DNA of 64,000 nucleotides from the NCBI RefSeq assembly GCF_026151205.1, contig NC_087076.1:5818902-5882901 (forward strand), written 5' to 3'. This DNA is from Bolinopsis microptera. Taxonomy: Eukaryota > Ctenophora > Tentaculata > Lobata > Bolinopsidae. Position numbers and translations under genes: made by a program. The notes under the pieces are model-generated. The model made no database searches, was not told the DNA's origin, and saw only the letters and a program-made list of their open reading frames with translations. Of this stretch, positions 30,224 to 41,558 are shown piece after piece. The stretch's first letter is position 1; each line of letters starts with the position of its first letter.

Positions 30224-30854
30224 CATTCTCATAACAGGAGGGTCAAAATATCCGTAAGTAGCCCTAACACTCTAATACAATCCTAAAATCCAGTTAGTTC
30301 ATCCTGAAACCGCTATGAAGTCTTGAAATACCGATATAAAAGTCCCGATACAATCCTTGGTAGTTGGTAGTCTTTTTCGATATTGGTTGAAATCCGTATT
30401 CGTAAATAATTAATCTTAAGCAAATATTTGGATAAATTTCTTTCGTCTTCTGAACTTGAGATCTTTCCATCATAAGCCTGATTATTAGCTGAAAATTATT
30501 GGCGTCGTTGTTTACAATAACTGAGATTCGGCAGAGAGACTGGTGCCACCCGATAAGCCGCTCAGGTGCTTAGCTTATAATAACATCTATGACATTCAAG
30601 TCCATTTTTAAGCAATTTGCCCTTGAGTATGATAATTATTACCAGTTTTATCGTGTTCGGCGTCCACTTAAACATAGGGTTACATGATTTTCGCTACGAT
30701 ATTCATTAACAAAAAATCCTTCTATCTTCAAATCTCTGGCCTAGCTGCCTGCTGGGTTTCAGAAGGTGATTTATGATCAATATGCAGCAATAATTACGCA
30801 GCTCCTATAATTGGATCCAATTACACACGATAGACTATATTATTCCATATAAGG
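30224..30854. other. No feature recognised
   Basis: Flank of the retrotransposon. No credible coding frame or repeat. Confidence 0.3.
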
Positions 30855-31165
30855 CCTGATCGAGAAGCTCGAGTTCGGAGAGCAAGCTCTGGTGACGTAA
30901 TAGTCACGTGATCTCAGGCTCATAGTCACGTGACCTCAGACCCAATCAATTGGGTTCTGGCCTGTTCAGCCCCCTGTCACCCGATCTTGAGGTGACGTAC
31001 GACACCTCATAAACCCAATCGAAGGCTGCAAATTTTCACATGCCAAACTCACAACGGCTTTTCGGAGTTGTGCGAGATGACGATACATAGACTTAGAGGC
31101 CGCAGAATTATGAGGACTACCATATTCTGGTGGAACCTTAGCGATCCATGATATCACGACATTCC
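30855..31165 (+). mobile_element. Dispersed repeat family A, copy 2
   Basis: Best-preserved copy of the family seen at 17795-18105. It has two TCACGTGA palindromes (near 30903 and 30930), the CAATCAATTGGGTTCTGG block and the CCATGATATCACGAC end. The left end begins AAGGCCTGATCG, close to the inverted end AAGGCCTGTCG at 36737. Confidence 0.6.
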
Positions 31166-32541
31166 CTACCGTGGTTGGGTACCACTATATTAGTGGGACG
31201 TTACGAACTCGGGACCCTGGTGGACCTGAAGGAGGACATGATGTAGGTAAGTCGAGCTCGTTACTCTGGCTAGCCAGGCATGCTCATGTTTCAAGAGCTG
31301 TAGGAGCTCTCTTGTGGAGCCTAAAATAAGCACTCTACCCTAGGTTTATCTAAGTACAGAGTCTTCCACCAGACCGCCGGGTCTTACACTCTATTACTAA
31401 ACGCATAAAATAAGCAAATAAATACAATAAATAAATAAAATGCGAATAATAAACGGAGAAACATCACTGAAATCTTATTACCTCTACCTTGAGCCCTATA
31501 GAAAAAAATTTCTCACCAAGTCAACAGAGCCTGTCACCGCCATTTTATTCGCATAATATAATATTAGACGACACTAAAGAGTTTCTCCGATATAAAATTG
31601 AGTTATGATTGCAAAGGCCCTTAAGCGCTTGGTACATCGACTTTAATTCTATTTTAAGTCTATATAATTATCTGCACCCGGGAATTAAAAACTTCAAAAT
31701 TTTGCGATTTTCAACGAAAATAAATTCCATGGAGAAAGCGCTCTTGATGAATTGCTAATGAGAGCAGGAACTGGAAAAAGGATAGTCAAGCAAAACACTT
31801 GCAAATCTGATCGAAGATATTCCCTCTAAGAGTTACTCCCAAGCTCCCACACTGTAAAACACTAAATCATGTCGAGTCCTAAATAATGGTGATCAGTGCA
31901 GACCAAACAGCAAAGCCAAAAAAAAGAAAAAGGGGGACTCCAAACCCATGTAGGCGTAGCTGAGACTCAGACACCTCACAGCAAGTAGAACAAAGTGGCT
32001 CTTGCTTGGTTCAGCTAGGCCTGATGGAGTTCTCTTCCAATTATTTAATTAGACAGTTATATATAGTATAGCCTTCTTAAGCAGCCCACAAGTAAGCCAA
32101 AAAGGAGGTTAACTTATTTTATTCCAGCTGTTGCGAGCCTAATGATCATTATGAAAGTCTGGAAATAGAGATCAAGTTTCTATCTGACTCGTTGAAACTG
32201 AAAAGACGTTGAAACTGGGGTAAAAAACATTACACGAACGCCTTAAAGATGAACCAATTGATATGAGCAACGTTTAAAATTGAACAGCGTTTAAACGTTG
32301 TATTTTATTTTAAATTGTGAATGAACAGTTCTTATAGGCCAACGTTGGTTAAAATTAGGTTAAGGTTAATTTATTAACGTTGAACTATTTTATGCACGAA
32401 AACCCATTTGACGAAGATGATATGCGATATTAGACACTGATCATGTACACATCTTTTAAAATTTTGACTGCTTAACGACTGCTTTTCTTACTTACTGTAT
32501 AAAAAATGGATTTTAAAATCATTTTCTGAAATAAAAAACGT
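31166..32541. other. No gene recognised
   Basis: AT-rich sequence with short frames only. 31400-31445 is an AATAAATA-rich patch. Nothing else can be supported. Confidence 0.3.
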
Positions 32542-32545
32542 TTAA

Positions 32546-32778
32546 CCCATTAGGGACGATAGGGTCGTTTTTATGACCCACCTTTTTTAGACGAAAAACC
32601 AAATTACTAAACGCTATAACGAATCTATAGCATATATACTCAAAATTTATTGGGCTTCATTATATGTAGCCAAATAAATTTTGAGCATATATGCTATAGA
32701 TTCGTTATAGCGTTTAGTAATTTGGTTTTTCGTCTAGAAAAGGTGGGTCATAAAAACGACCCTATCGTCCCTAATGGG
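32546..32778. mobile_element. piggyBac-type foldback MITE
   Basis: A 233-bp near-perfect palindrome with arms of about 105 bp beginning CCCATTAGGGACGATAGG and a short unpaired centre near TGGGCTTCATTATATG. It is flanked on both sides by TTAA (32542-32545 and 32779-32782), the fixed target of piggyBac transposons. There is no coding capacity. Confidence 0.9.
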
Positions 32779-32782
32779 TTAA

Positions 32783-33125
32783 GATAATGAAAACAATTCG
32801 GATTTTTGATGGTTTTGAATGCCTTCTGGCGTTCATATTAATGTTCGTTCATAATTATGTCCGTTCATTTAATGTCCGTTCAAATAAGGTCCGATAAGGT
32901 ATATGAGTATATGTATGGCCCCATGAAAAACCTCACCGAACCTCCACGCGGTGTGGGCTGGGTGGTGTGGGCTGGGTGGCTCGAACGGGAGGTGCATGTG
33001 TGTTTCTAACCTATGCAAAGGAAGGGACTAGCCATCTCTACAACAAGGAAAGGCTCTTATAGCCTCTACTTACCTTAGAACCGCAGCATAACCGCTTTTC
33101 CCACAGGCAAATAACACCTTCCGCA
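32783..33125. other. No feature recognised
   Basis: Contains two copies of GGTGTGGGCTGGGTGG near 32950 and several GTCCGTTCA motifs near 32860. No gene. Confidence 0.3.
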
Positions 33126-33985
33126 GGAAACTAACACGCTCACAGGCCCCCACATGACGTGTAACCCCAGGATTTGGTTTTGGATCGGACAAAACGATAG
33201 AGGAGCGGTCTACACGCTCACAGGCTACCCTGTCTCGTGTAACCCCAGGATTTGACACGTTCACAGAATACCATGTCTCGTGTAACCCCAGGATTTAGCA
33301 CGCTCACAGACTACCACGTCTCGTGTAACCCTAGGACGCACTTAACAGACTCTAACACGCTCACGCCTCACAGGCTTCCACGTCTCGTGTACCCTAGGAT
33401 TTGGTTTTGGACCGGACACTCAAAACAACGATAGAAGAGCAGACTACACGCTCACAGGCTACCATGTCTCGTGTGACCCCAGGATTTTACACGTTCACAG
33501 GCTACCACGCCTCGTGTACCCTAGGATTTTGTTTTGGATCGGACACTCAAAACAACGATAGAGGAGCGGTCTACACGCTCACAGGCTACCATGTCTCGTG
33601 TAACCCTAGGATTTAACACGCTCACAGGCTTCCACGTCTCGTGTACCCTAGGATTTGGTTTTGGATCGGACACTCAAAACAACGATAGAGGAGCGGACTA
33701 CACGCTCACAAGCTACCATGTCTCGTGTAACCCCAGGATTTTAAACGTCCAAAGGCTACCACACCTCGTGTACCCTAGGATTTGGTTTTGGATCGAACAC
33801 TCAAAACAACGATAGAGGAGCGGTCTACACGCTCACAGGCTACCATGTCTCGTGTAACCCTAGGATTTAACACGCTCACAGGCAACGACGTCTCGTGTAG
33901 CCCTAGGAGTTGGACTCTAACACTTAACAGACTCTAACACGCTCACAGGCTTCCACGTCTCGTATACCCTAGGATTTGGTTTTTG
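33126..33985. repeat. Compound minisatellite (about 43-bp unit plus spacer)
   Basis: The unit has the order ACACGCTCACAGGCTACC, TGTCTCGTGTAACCC and AGGATTT. It alternates with a spacer containing GGTTTTGGATCGGACAC and CAACGATAGAGGAGCG, giving a longer-order repeat. Open frames in this block repeat with the unit and are not genes. Confidence 0.85.
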
Positions 33986-34340
33986 GATCACTCAAAACAA
34001 CGACAGAGGAGTTGTCTACATTGACGTTACAGGAACATTGCATACTCCTACGAGTTGCATGTAGCAGGCCATGACCGTCTCTGGAAGTCCCTGTCTCCTC
34101 ATCGTTAACCCGTAAGGGGTTGCACCAGGGGCGGTGGTAACAGAACTTAAAGACTCTCGGAGTCTGTTGTCGATATCTATGTCTAATATAACTATGGTAT
34201 TTAACTTGGGAGTCTCTCTCTCTAGCAGCAGGAGTTGGAGAATGGGGACGCGTTGTGAAAGCCACCGCAAGGAAAGCTTACAGTCGACACCAACCAATCA
34301 AAAGAAAGAGTATAATATTATGTATGTATGTATCTATGTA
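33986..34340. other. No feature recognised
   Basis: Minus-strand frames of 93 and 98 residues exist at 33969-34297 but have no recognisable domain and extend into the minisatellite, so I do not call them genes. 34316-34336 is a short TATG repeat. Confidence 0.3.
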
Positions 34341-34475
34341 TAGACGCTTTGGCAGTCAATTATAGGTTACATTCAAGTGTCCGTAGATTCAGAAACATTA
34401 AAGATACAGCCATCTCGGACCACAGGTCTTGATGATAATCGTTCAGACTTAAGTTTACATTATGTCAAAAAATAA
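34341..34475 (+). repeat. Dispersed repeat family B, copy 1
   Basis: Shares TAGACGCTTTG-CAGTCAATT, AAGTGTCC-TAGATTCA, AAAGATACAGCCAT and GACCACAGGTCTTG in order with 54832-54970. Boundaries are approximate. Confidence 0.6.
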
Positions 34476-34499
34476 TTTAACTTTACCCATTCATATACA

Positions 34500-34812
34500 T
34501 ACAATTGTAATAGATAAAGAAGAACTACCCGAAGGCAGCTGTATTCGGCAATAAAGATTCAATAAACATCAGCTAATTGGACACTAACTACCATCCTTAT
34601 CCCGAAATACTAGGTATCGACCCGAAAGCAACATAAAGAGATTTGTACAGGTTGTGATTGATGTAATCAATCGAAACTTATTAAAATTCGTAAGCCGTGA
34701 ATGGATGGAAAAAGCGAGCGACCGATTTCATTCTCGGTATCATTTTGCATTTGCGGACGGTTATTCAAATTAATATAATTTCCTTTTGTTTGGGAAAGAG
34801 AGACACAATTGA
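34500..34812 (+). repeat. Right-half fragment of the 55851-56358 foldback element
   Basis: Collinear with 56003-56312: ATTGTAATAGAT, AAGAAGAACTACCC, GGCAATAAAGATTCAATAAAC, CCCGAAATACTA, GTATCGACCCGAA, CGTAAGCCGTGAATG and AAGCGAGCGACCGATTTCAT. It ends abruptly after GAGAGACAC. Confidence 0.65.
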
Positions 34813-35876
34813 GTTTTAAAATTCTGCGAATTCTTAAATTTTGCGAACAGACAAATTAAAGGTAAGATTAAACGGATTAAACAGATTAAACGTTAATTGG
34901 TCAAGAGAAGCCCTAACACTCCTGGCTTGACAATACAAGAATGAAATCATAGCATAGAAATAAGATACGAAAACCGTAAAGAAACAAATATTATAATTTA
35001 AGCTAAGTCTCTCGGGAAACGAAGTGCATCTATATCAACTAAACATTTAGCAATCTCTTTTAAAAGCTTTGGTTGAGTGAATATGAGATCCAAAGGTAAG
35101 ATGACCGATAAACATATTATCGCATATCATCTTCATCTAATGTCACGTTTTAACGATAAGAAAATATCACGCCATGACTGCTTTTTCAAGTCCAGGATGA
35201 TGATCATAATGCTAATTCAATTTGAATTAGAATTGTGACAGGGCTAGGATTGTGGTCAGAGTCATGGTTAGAGCCGGCTGGGTTATGGTTGGGAATAAGT
35301 GTTTATGTAAAACCGTTTTGTTTGGCTGCAAAATCGTACATAACCAAGTCAAGTGATATAAATATTTTGGACGATCGAAATAATAATATGAGTTGGCTGG
35401 TACGTCCGGTCATCGATGATTGAATATAACACAACTTTCGGCTGTTTTAGATCCCCTCACCCTCCATCAGACATTTATCAGTTACACAGCTATTAATATT
35501 AATATTATACAAGAGCTATTCACAATAGCTATGAAGATATCCACCCACAGTGTTAGATCATAATTTTGCACAAGGCTTTCTCTCCCCTGGTCCCAGTGAA
35601 CCTCTGACGCAGGTCCTTAAACTCAGATCATGATATCATGAGATTCTGATGAACCACAAAGGCACGTCACAATTCTTATTTTTATCAGATTCATAACATT
35701 AGTGAGCAGCAAACAATTCTCCGTTTAATGTCTAAATATTATTTCTCGGGACAAATTATATTGAAATAAACAGGATGAATATTCTTAATATGTAGAGTAA
35801 TAACTACCTATATCGCTAATCCTGCTACATAATTGTGTTGGGAAGTTGACAGACTGCAGCCACTATAAGAATTTAT
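34813..35876. other. No gene recognised
   Basis: AT-rich sequence. A 62-residue plus-strand frame at 35235-35423 has no recognisable features. Confidence 0.3.
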
Positions 35877-36400
35877 ACCGACCGGAATGGGCTTTTTGCT
35901 GCCGGTCCGGATTAAGGATTTTGCCGCATTCCAATCTATTAGCCGGATTTTTCCGGACTTGAACCGATTGTTAGGAAGTACACATATAAGGCTGCCCAGG
36001 GTGTAGGAAGCGGGGGGGGGGGGGGGTCAGGGGAGCCATTGCCCCCCCCCCATGAAATCTAGGCAGGGGCCAAAAAGGGCAAACTTTTGAATTAAAGTTT
36101 CAAAACATTCTTGGGAAAAATATGTTTGGATATTTTTACGAAAAAGTCAAAACGTTGGAAATTTTGGACTCGAGGGTTCCCCTTTGTAATGCGATCTCGG
36201 AAGGCAAGCCTCCCCTTCACAATAGAAGCTCGGAAGCGGGAGCTTTGCTTTCAGAGGTATGTATCGACTTCGAGAATGATTCGTACCAAAAAATTACCAA
36301 TAAATTTCGGCATTATGGAAAACTAATTCGAAAAACCGTTCAGTTTTTTCGAATTAGTTTTTTCGAATCAGTTTTCCATAATGTCGAAAATTAGATCAGC
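35877..36400. mobile_element. Diverged fragment related to the CCGGA hAT-like element
   Basis: ACCGACCGGAATGGGC, GCTGCCGGTCCGGATT and AGCCGGATTTTTCCGGA resemble the left end of 2391-4801. 36165-36290 resembles one 255-bp unit (GGACTCGAGGGTTCCCC, GCGATCTCGGAAGGCAAG, AGCTCGGAAGCGGGAGCT). A hairpin at 36305-36395 (TAATTCGAAAAA against its complement) and a 17-base G run follow. One unit instead of six. Confidence 0.55.
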
Positions 36401-36403
36401 TAA

Positions 36404-36600
36404 CTTGACCAAAGCCCATAATCATGGGTTGAGTGGACCGCTGCCAGTGTCTAGTCTCTTTTCCAATTAACAAAAGAAAATGATGTTAATTTGAATAACC
36501 GTCTGCAATCGCAAATTGATACCGAGAATGAAATCGGTCGCTCGCTTTTCCCATTCAATAAGCTTTATTAAAATTCGTAAGCCGTGATTAGTCATAGTTT
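36404..36600 (+). repeat. Left-arm fragment of the foldback element
   Basis: CCCATAATCATGGGTTGAGTG, GACCGCTGCCAGTGTCT and GAAATCGGTCGCTCGCTTTT match the left arm at 55855-56000. It then continues into AAAATTCGTAAGCCGTGA, which belongs to the interior, so the copy is rearranged. Confidence 0.6.
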
Positions 36601-36735
36601 TTTTCGGCACTATACTCCTGTAACGCGATTAAACCGAATTTCGTATAACATGCTGGCGCGTATTTTGCGCAAATTTCTTAAAAACCTCCACATAACTATT
36701 TCTTATTCCTGCCATCTTTAACATTGAATTATAAG

Positions 36736-36815
36736 GCCTGTCGTGATATCATGGATCGCTTTTATTAGGTTCTACCAGGATATGGTAATCCTCATAATTA
36801 CCCAGGTGCAACTGA
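36736..36815 (-). repeat. Inverted end fragment of dispersed family A
   Basis: AAGGCCTGTCGTGATATCATGGATCGC and the following TTAGGTTC-ACCAG-ATATGGTA match the reverse complement of 31100-31160 before diverging. Confidence 0.55.
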
Positions 36816-37202
36816 ACGAACAATTAGTTCGTTTAGACCTTCTGAACGAGCTCCCTTTTAGTGACATCATTAAAAAAGACGAAGTCCATCTGCTTAAAGA
36901 ATGTCCTACAAGAAGATCAGACAAAGAAGCAGCACAGACCTTCACAACATGCTCACAAATAGTCAATTCAGTAACTTATTTAATGAGGATTACATTCTTG
37001 AAACCAGAAATTTTGTTTATAATCTATTTCGTGAAAGATTTCCTAAAAGTAAGCTGTGACTTAATATCCATAATACCATATTCCGTGCACACTTTGAAAC
37101 CATTTCTTTATTTATGATATCATGTTTTTTGTTTGGTTGAATTTTCATTTGACATTTAATTGATTGGGATCTGACATATGTAATTTTGTAATGATCTTTC
37201 TA
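36816..37202. other. Short open frame, unassigned
   Basis: The plus-strand frame 36743-37117 (124 residues) starts in the repeat and has no recognisable domain, though it is locally well formed (LNEQLVRLDLLNELPF). I do not call it a gene. Confidence 0.25.
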
Positions 37203-38465
37203 ATTTCTTATTTCTAATTTCTGATTTCTAATTTCTAATTTCTAATTACTTATTTCTAATTTCTAATTTCTTATTTCTAATTTCTGATTTCTAATTTCTA
37301 ATTTCTAATTTCTAATTTCTAATTTCTAATTTCTAATTTCTAATTTCTAATTTCTAATTTCTAATTTCTAATTTCTAATTACTTATTTCTAATTTCTAAT
37401 TTCTTATTTCTAATTTCTAATTTCTAATTTCTAATTTCTAATTTCTAATTTCTAATTTCTAATTTCTAATTTCTAATTTCTAATTTCTAATTTCTAATTT
37501 CTAATTTCTAATTTCTAATTTCTAATTTCTAATTTCTAATTTCTAATTTCTAATTTCTAATTTCTAATTTCTAATTTCTAATTTCTAATTTCTAATTTCT
37601 AATTTCTAATTTCTAATTTCTAATTTCTAATTTCTAATTTCTAATTTCTAATTTCTAATTTCCAACTTCTAATTTATAATTTATAATTTATAATTTATAA
37701 TTTATAATTTATAATTTATAATTTATAATTTATAATTTATAATTTATAATTTATAATTTATAATTTATAATTTATAATTTATAATTTATAATTTATAATT
37801 TATAATTTATAATTTATAATTTATAATTTATAATTTATAATTTATAATTTATAATTTATAATTTATAATTTATAATTTATAATTTATAATTTATAATTTA
37901 TAATTTATAATTTATAATTTATAATTTATAATTTATAATTTATAATTTATAATTTATAATTTATAATTTATAATTTATAATTTATAATTTATAATTTATA
38001 ATTTATAATTTATAATTTATAATTTATAATTTATAATTTATAATTTATAATTTATAATTTATAATTTATAATTTATAATTTATAATTTATAATTTATAAT
38101 TTATAATTTATAATTTATAATTTATAATTTATAATTTATAATTTATAATTTATAATTTATAATTTATAATTTATAATTTATAATTTATAATTTATAATTT
38201 ATAATTTATAATTTATAATTTATAATTTATAATTTATAATTTATAATTTATAATTTATAATTTATAATTTATAATTTATAATTTATAATTTATAATTTAT
38301 AATTTATAATTTATAATTTATAATTTATAATTTATAATTTATAATTTATAATTTATAATTTATAATTTATAATTTATAATTTATAATTTATAATTTATAA
38401 TTTATAATTTATAATTTATAATTTATAATTTATAATTTATAATTTATAATTTATAATTTATAAAT
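37203..38465. repeat. 7-bp AT arrays, copy A
   Basis: ATTTCTA heptamers with a few variants run from 37203 to about 37672, then about 112 copies of ATTTATA run in one orientation to 38463. No gene. Confidence 0.95.
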
Positions 38466-39661
38466 TTAAATTTATAGTTTAGGACAACATCTTTCCTTGT
38501 GTTTGGAATAAGTCAATTCTTACATTGCATTAATACAACACAGTATGAGGCAGGGCAGATTTCTCACGGTGTCGGGGGCTAATCTCCTTATCAGTGTGTC
38601 ACGTGACAGTTATTCCTCGAAATCAGTAATACGGGGTGTCACGTGATAGTAATTCGTCGAAATGGTAGGTCCGCGTGACCTCTGCGTACGAGTCACCAGA
38701 ACGAATCATCTTCAAGCATACACGGCGTGTGCCAACGTATTCAGTGCTCTGAGACCCTGAGGCGTTGTGCGACCCGCTGTTGTCTCTTTATTTTGAAAGT
38801 TGATTGTTTGCTGCCGTGTTTGGTGTAGTTTAGTAAATTCACAATGTTGCTAGGCTTTATATTAATTTTACATGTTAATATTTTAATTCCGGTTTTTGCC
38901 AGTTCTTAATTTTAACTTTATCTCATGCATCTATTTTATTTCGAACCATTACCTTCTTATCTATAGTTCTTCGGCCTTTTTTATATTTATCAGATTTTAC
39001 GAGCCCTTTTTTTAAGAGATAAGGTTTTTGGAAGATAAGGCACTTCCGAAATTGTCACCGAGGATTAGTCGAGATTTGGTGCTCTTCTTGATTTATTAGT
39101 TTTCTATCGTTACGAGAGCGTTTTATTCACTAATAAGTCTAAGACTTGTTTAAATAACGACTCCACATTTCTTGTTTATAAACAGACTGAGCCATCACAT
39201 CGGGAAGCTCACCGGAGTTCACTGTCAGTGCTTCGTACAGCTACTATAACCGTCGCGAGTTACAGACTTCTCATCTCCTCGTTTATCGGGAGTTTAAATA
39301 TTAAAATCGTATCTTCTTTTAGACAGGTACACCTACACCCGTAGCTTATTTCAGACAGTCACCTTTATTTGTTAACTCCTCGTTTATCGGGAGCCGCGTA
39401 CGTAGATTTTTAGAAGTAGTTTGTTTGCAACAACTAGGTACAGCTCAGTCGCCCTAGGCTTTGACCAGGGAGCGCCCCGTAAAGACCAGTCAAGCCGGTT
39501 GCCGTGTTATAGCCGTTTTCCAATTTTACACCAGTTGGGTGGTACAATAACATTTGATAGTTGCACGGAAATGTATTTTAATGCAATTGCATTTGATTGG
39601 CATTGTTTTATACACATCATGAAACAGATCGTTTGCCCGCTAATTCAATAGCTTTCAATAA

Positions 39662-39815
39662 GGGGTCGTTCACATATTACGTAATCAGCCGAGGGGGGGG
39701 TTTCTAGATGATTGCTCTACTGCAATTTCGGCACAATAGCTATGTGTAAAACTTATAACGGAGGGGGGGGGGTAAAAATGTTCCAAAAAATGATTTCGTA
39801 ATATGTGAACGATCC
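39662..39815. mobile_element. Small MITE, copy A
   Basis: Inverted ends GGGGTCGTTCACATATTACG and GGATCGTTCACATATTACGA (right end, reverse complement) enclose about 100 bp with two G runs of 8 and about 9. No obvious target duplication, so the superfamily is not assigned. Confidence 0.6.
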
Positions 39816-40232
39816 ATAGTTTGAAATAATAATACATTTTGATATTTTAATTGCAAGTGCGCTATATCCCAAGTCATAAAGTCAATGTAATAATATTATG
39901 GAATTGAATTCTAGTAATTGCTAGCTTGTTTTAAATTTTAAGTTAATCGTCATACTCACAGGATGTCTAATAGAAATGTCAGAAGATTCAAGCAACAAAT
40001 ACCGGACGAGGATGACAATTAATTTTAATTGAATTGTGTACTACGGCATTGTTTCCTAGTTATTATATTTTATTAATTGTAAATCCAATTGTTCTTAAGA
40101 TTTTTAAAACTGATTTAAAATTGTTTATGCAATTATAGTTTATAATCGCATTGTTTTGAGAGCAACTTATAACAACAAAGTCGGTGCGAATATAAACTAA
40201 TTACACTGGTTATAACATCAGAGGCGTGGAGT

Positions 40233-40418
40233 TATACGCGAATCTAACTGCATGTATAATACGATTACACCAGTTATTGCACTCGGCTGCGCCTCGTGAA
40301 ATAACTGCAATAATCGAACTCGGCTTCGCCTCGTGCGATTATTGTATCAATTTCCACTCGGCTGCGCCTCGTGCAATTAATAGTGTAATCGCATTATACG
40401 CAGTTAGATTAGCGTATA
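40233..40418. repeat. Nested hairpin structure, copy A
   Basis: An outer inverted repeat of about 36 bp (TATACGCGAATCTAACTG pairing with CAGTTAGATTAGCGTATA) encloses three hairpins that each carry the near-identical loop ACTCGGCTGCGCCTCGTG or ACTCGGCTTCGCCTCGTG. Drawn out, this is a four-way cloverleaf. Confidence 0.75.
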
Positions 40419-41558
40419 TAATTACATTTCTCATTACCAACATCTTATCATAGTTCAAGTACAATCTTTCTCGTTGTAAACTTTTGGTTCTTTTCCGACT
40501 TCCACATAATTCCAACAGGAAAGGTGATAGATTAGATGTATAATTGTGTAGAGTGTATTATTATATATAACATATAGTAACCCAAACGTTTAACCATTAA
40601 ACTATTTAACTCAAGATAGAACGTTTGGGTAATATGTAAACTTCATTAAATCGAAAACGGACAATTAGGCTGTTGGTGACCTCGGTTGATATACATTTTG
40701 CAAACATGTTCGTGTGAACAATGGGCGCCCCTTATTAGGCTTGGAAGGTCAATTAGAGTGGCTCACTCACTGACTGGATTGTTGTTAGTTTGTTAGTTTG
40801 TTAATTAGCCATTCTTAAAGTTGGGTCAAATCCATTTTCGGAAAAACTTCCACCATCCTTAATTTCTCAATATAAGCATTACAACGGTATTTTCCTGGAA
40901 AATAATCGAAAAAAACCCTCCACAGTCCACTCTAAGTAGCGCACGACTGTCATACAGTGAGTGGCATAGGATTATTTACTTGTGAACCAAGTACGTCAAG
41001 TAGAACGTGCAAGCATTTAAAATAGGATAGATAAAGGTTTAAATAAGCATTGAAATTTATGAAACTTGAAGAATGAGCAAAAATGAAAATCTGTCAATCA
41101 CCAGTCATAAAATAAGTTTTTTCATCAACTACCACTCATAGTTCTGCAATGCAAAGCTAATTTAAGGAAATAAATTGACTTCCAATAACTTTTTGATCAG
41201 GCTATGTTTTTAGAAACTCTTTCATGTCAAATGGGTCGCCTTATTTTCGATCATTGCCTATTTTTGAATGTCAATTTTGTCAACAGATTCTTTAGTTATC
41301 GTTCTCATCCTATTTAGAATAATACAGTCCCTTTCAATGTTTGCATCTTTCTGGCCCGTGTTATGCTCTGGTTTCGTGATTGGTTGTTGATCCAATTTAA
41401 TGTCTTCCTGCATTCTGCATTGTCTTCTGATTGTTTTTTTTTTCAGCATCTGGAACCAATATTCTTAACAAGAACATGTATACTCGAGTTAGCTAATTCA
41501 TAATTGTTTTGACTATGCGGGTAATGTAGTTGTTGTAAAGGAGAAGATTTATCACAGA

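Larger units (their letters stand above)
38466..41558. other. Non-coding part of the duplication, copy A
   Basis: No large gene. It contains two TCACGTGA palindromes (near 38602 and 38640), direct repeats of CTCCTCGTTTATCGGGAG near 39276 and 39376, a MITE and a hairpin cluster. A 19-codon frame at 39963-40022 lies just after an acceptor-like CTCACAG; it encodes a basic then acidic peptide of unknown meaning. Confidence 0.4.

Noticed and set aside
33252-34297. Several 60-98-residue frames
   Set aside because: They follow the minisatellite period or extend into it and show no domain.
36743-37117. 124-residue plus-strand gene
   Set aside because: It starts inside a dispersed repeat fragment and has no recognisable domain or splice context.
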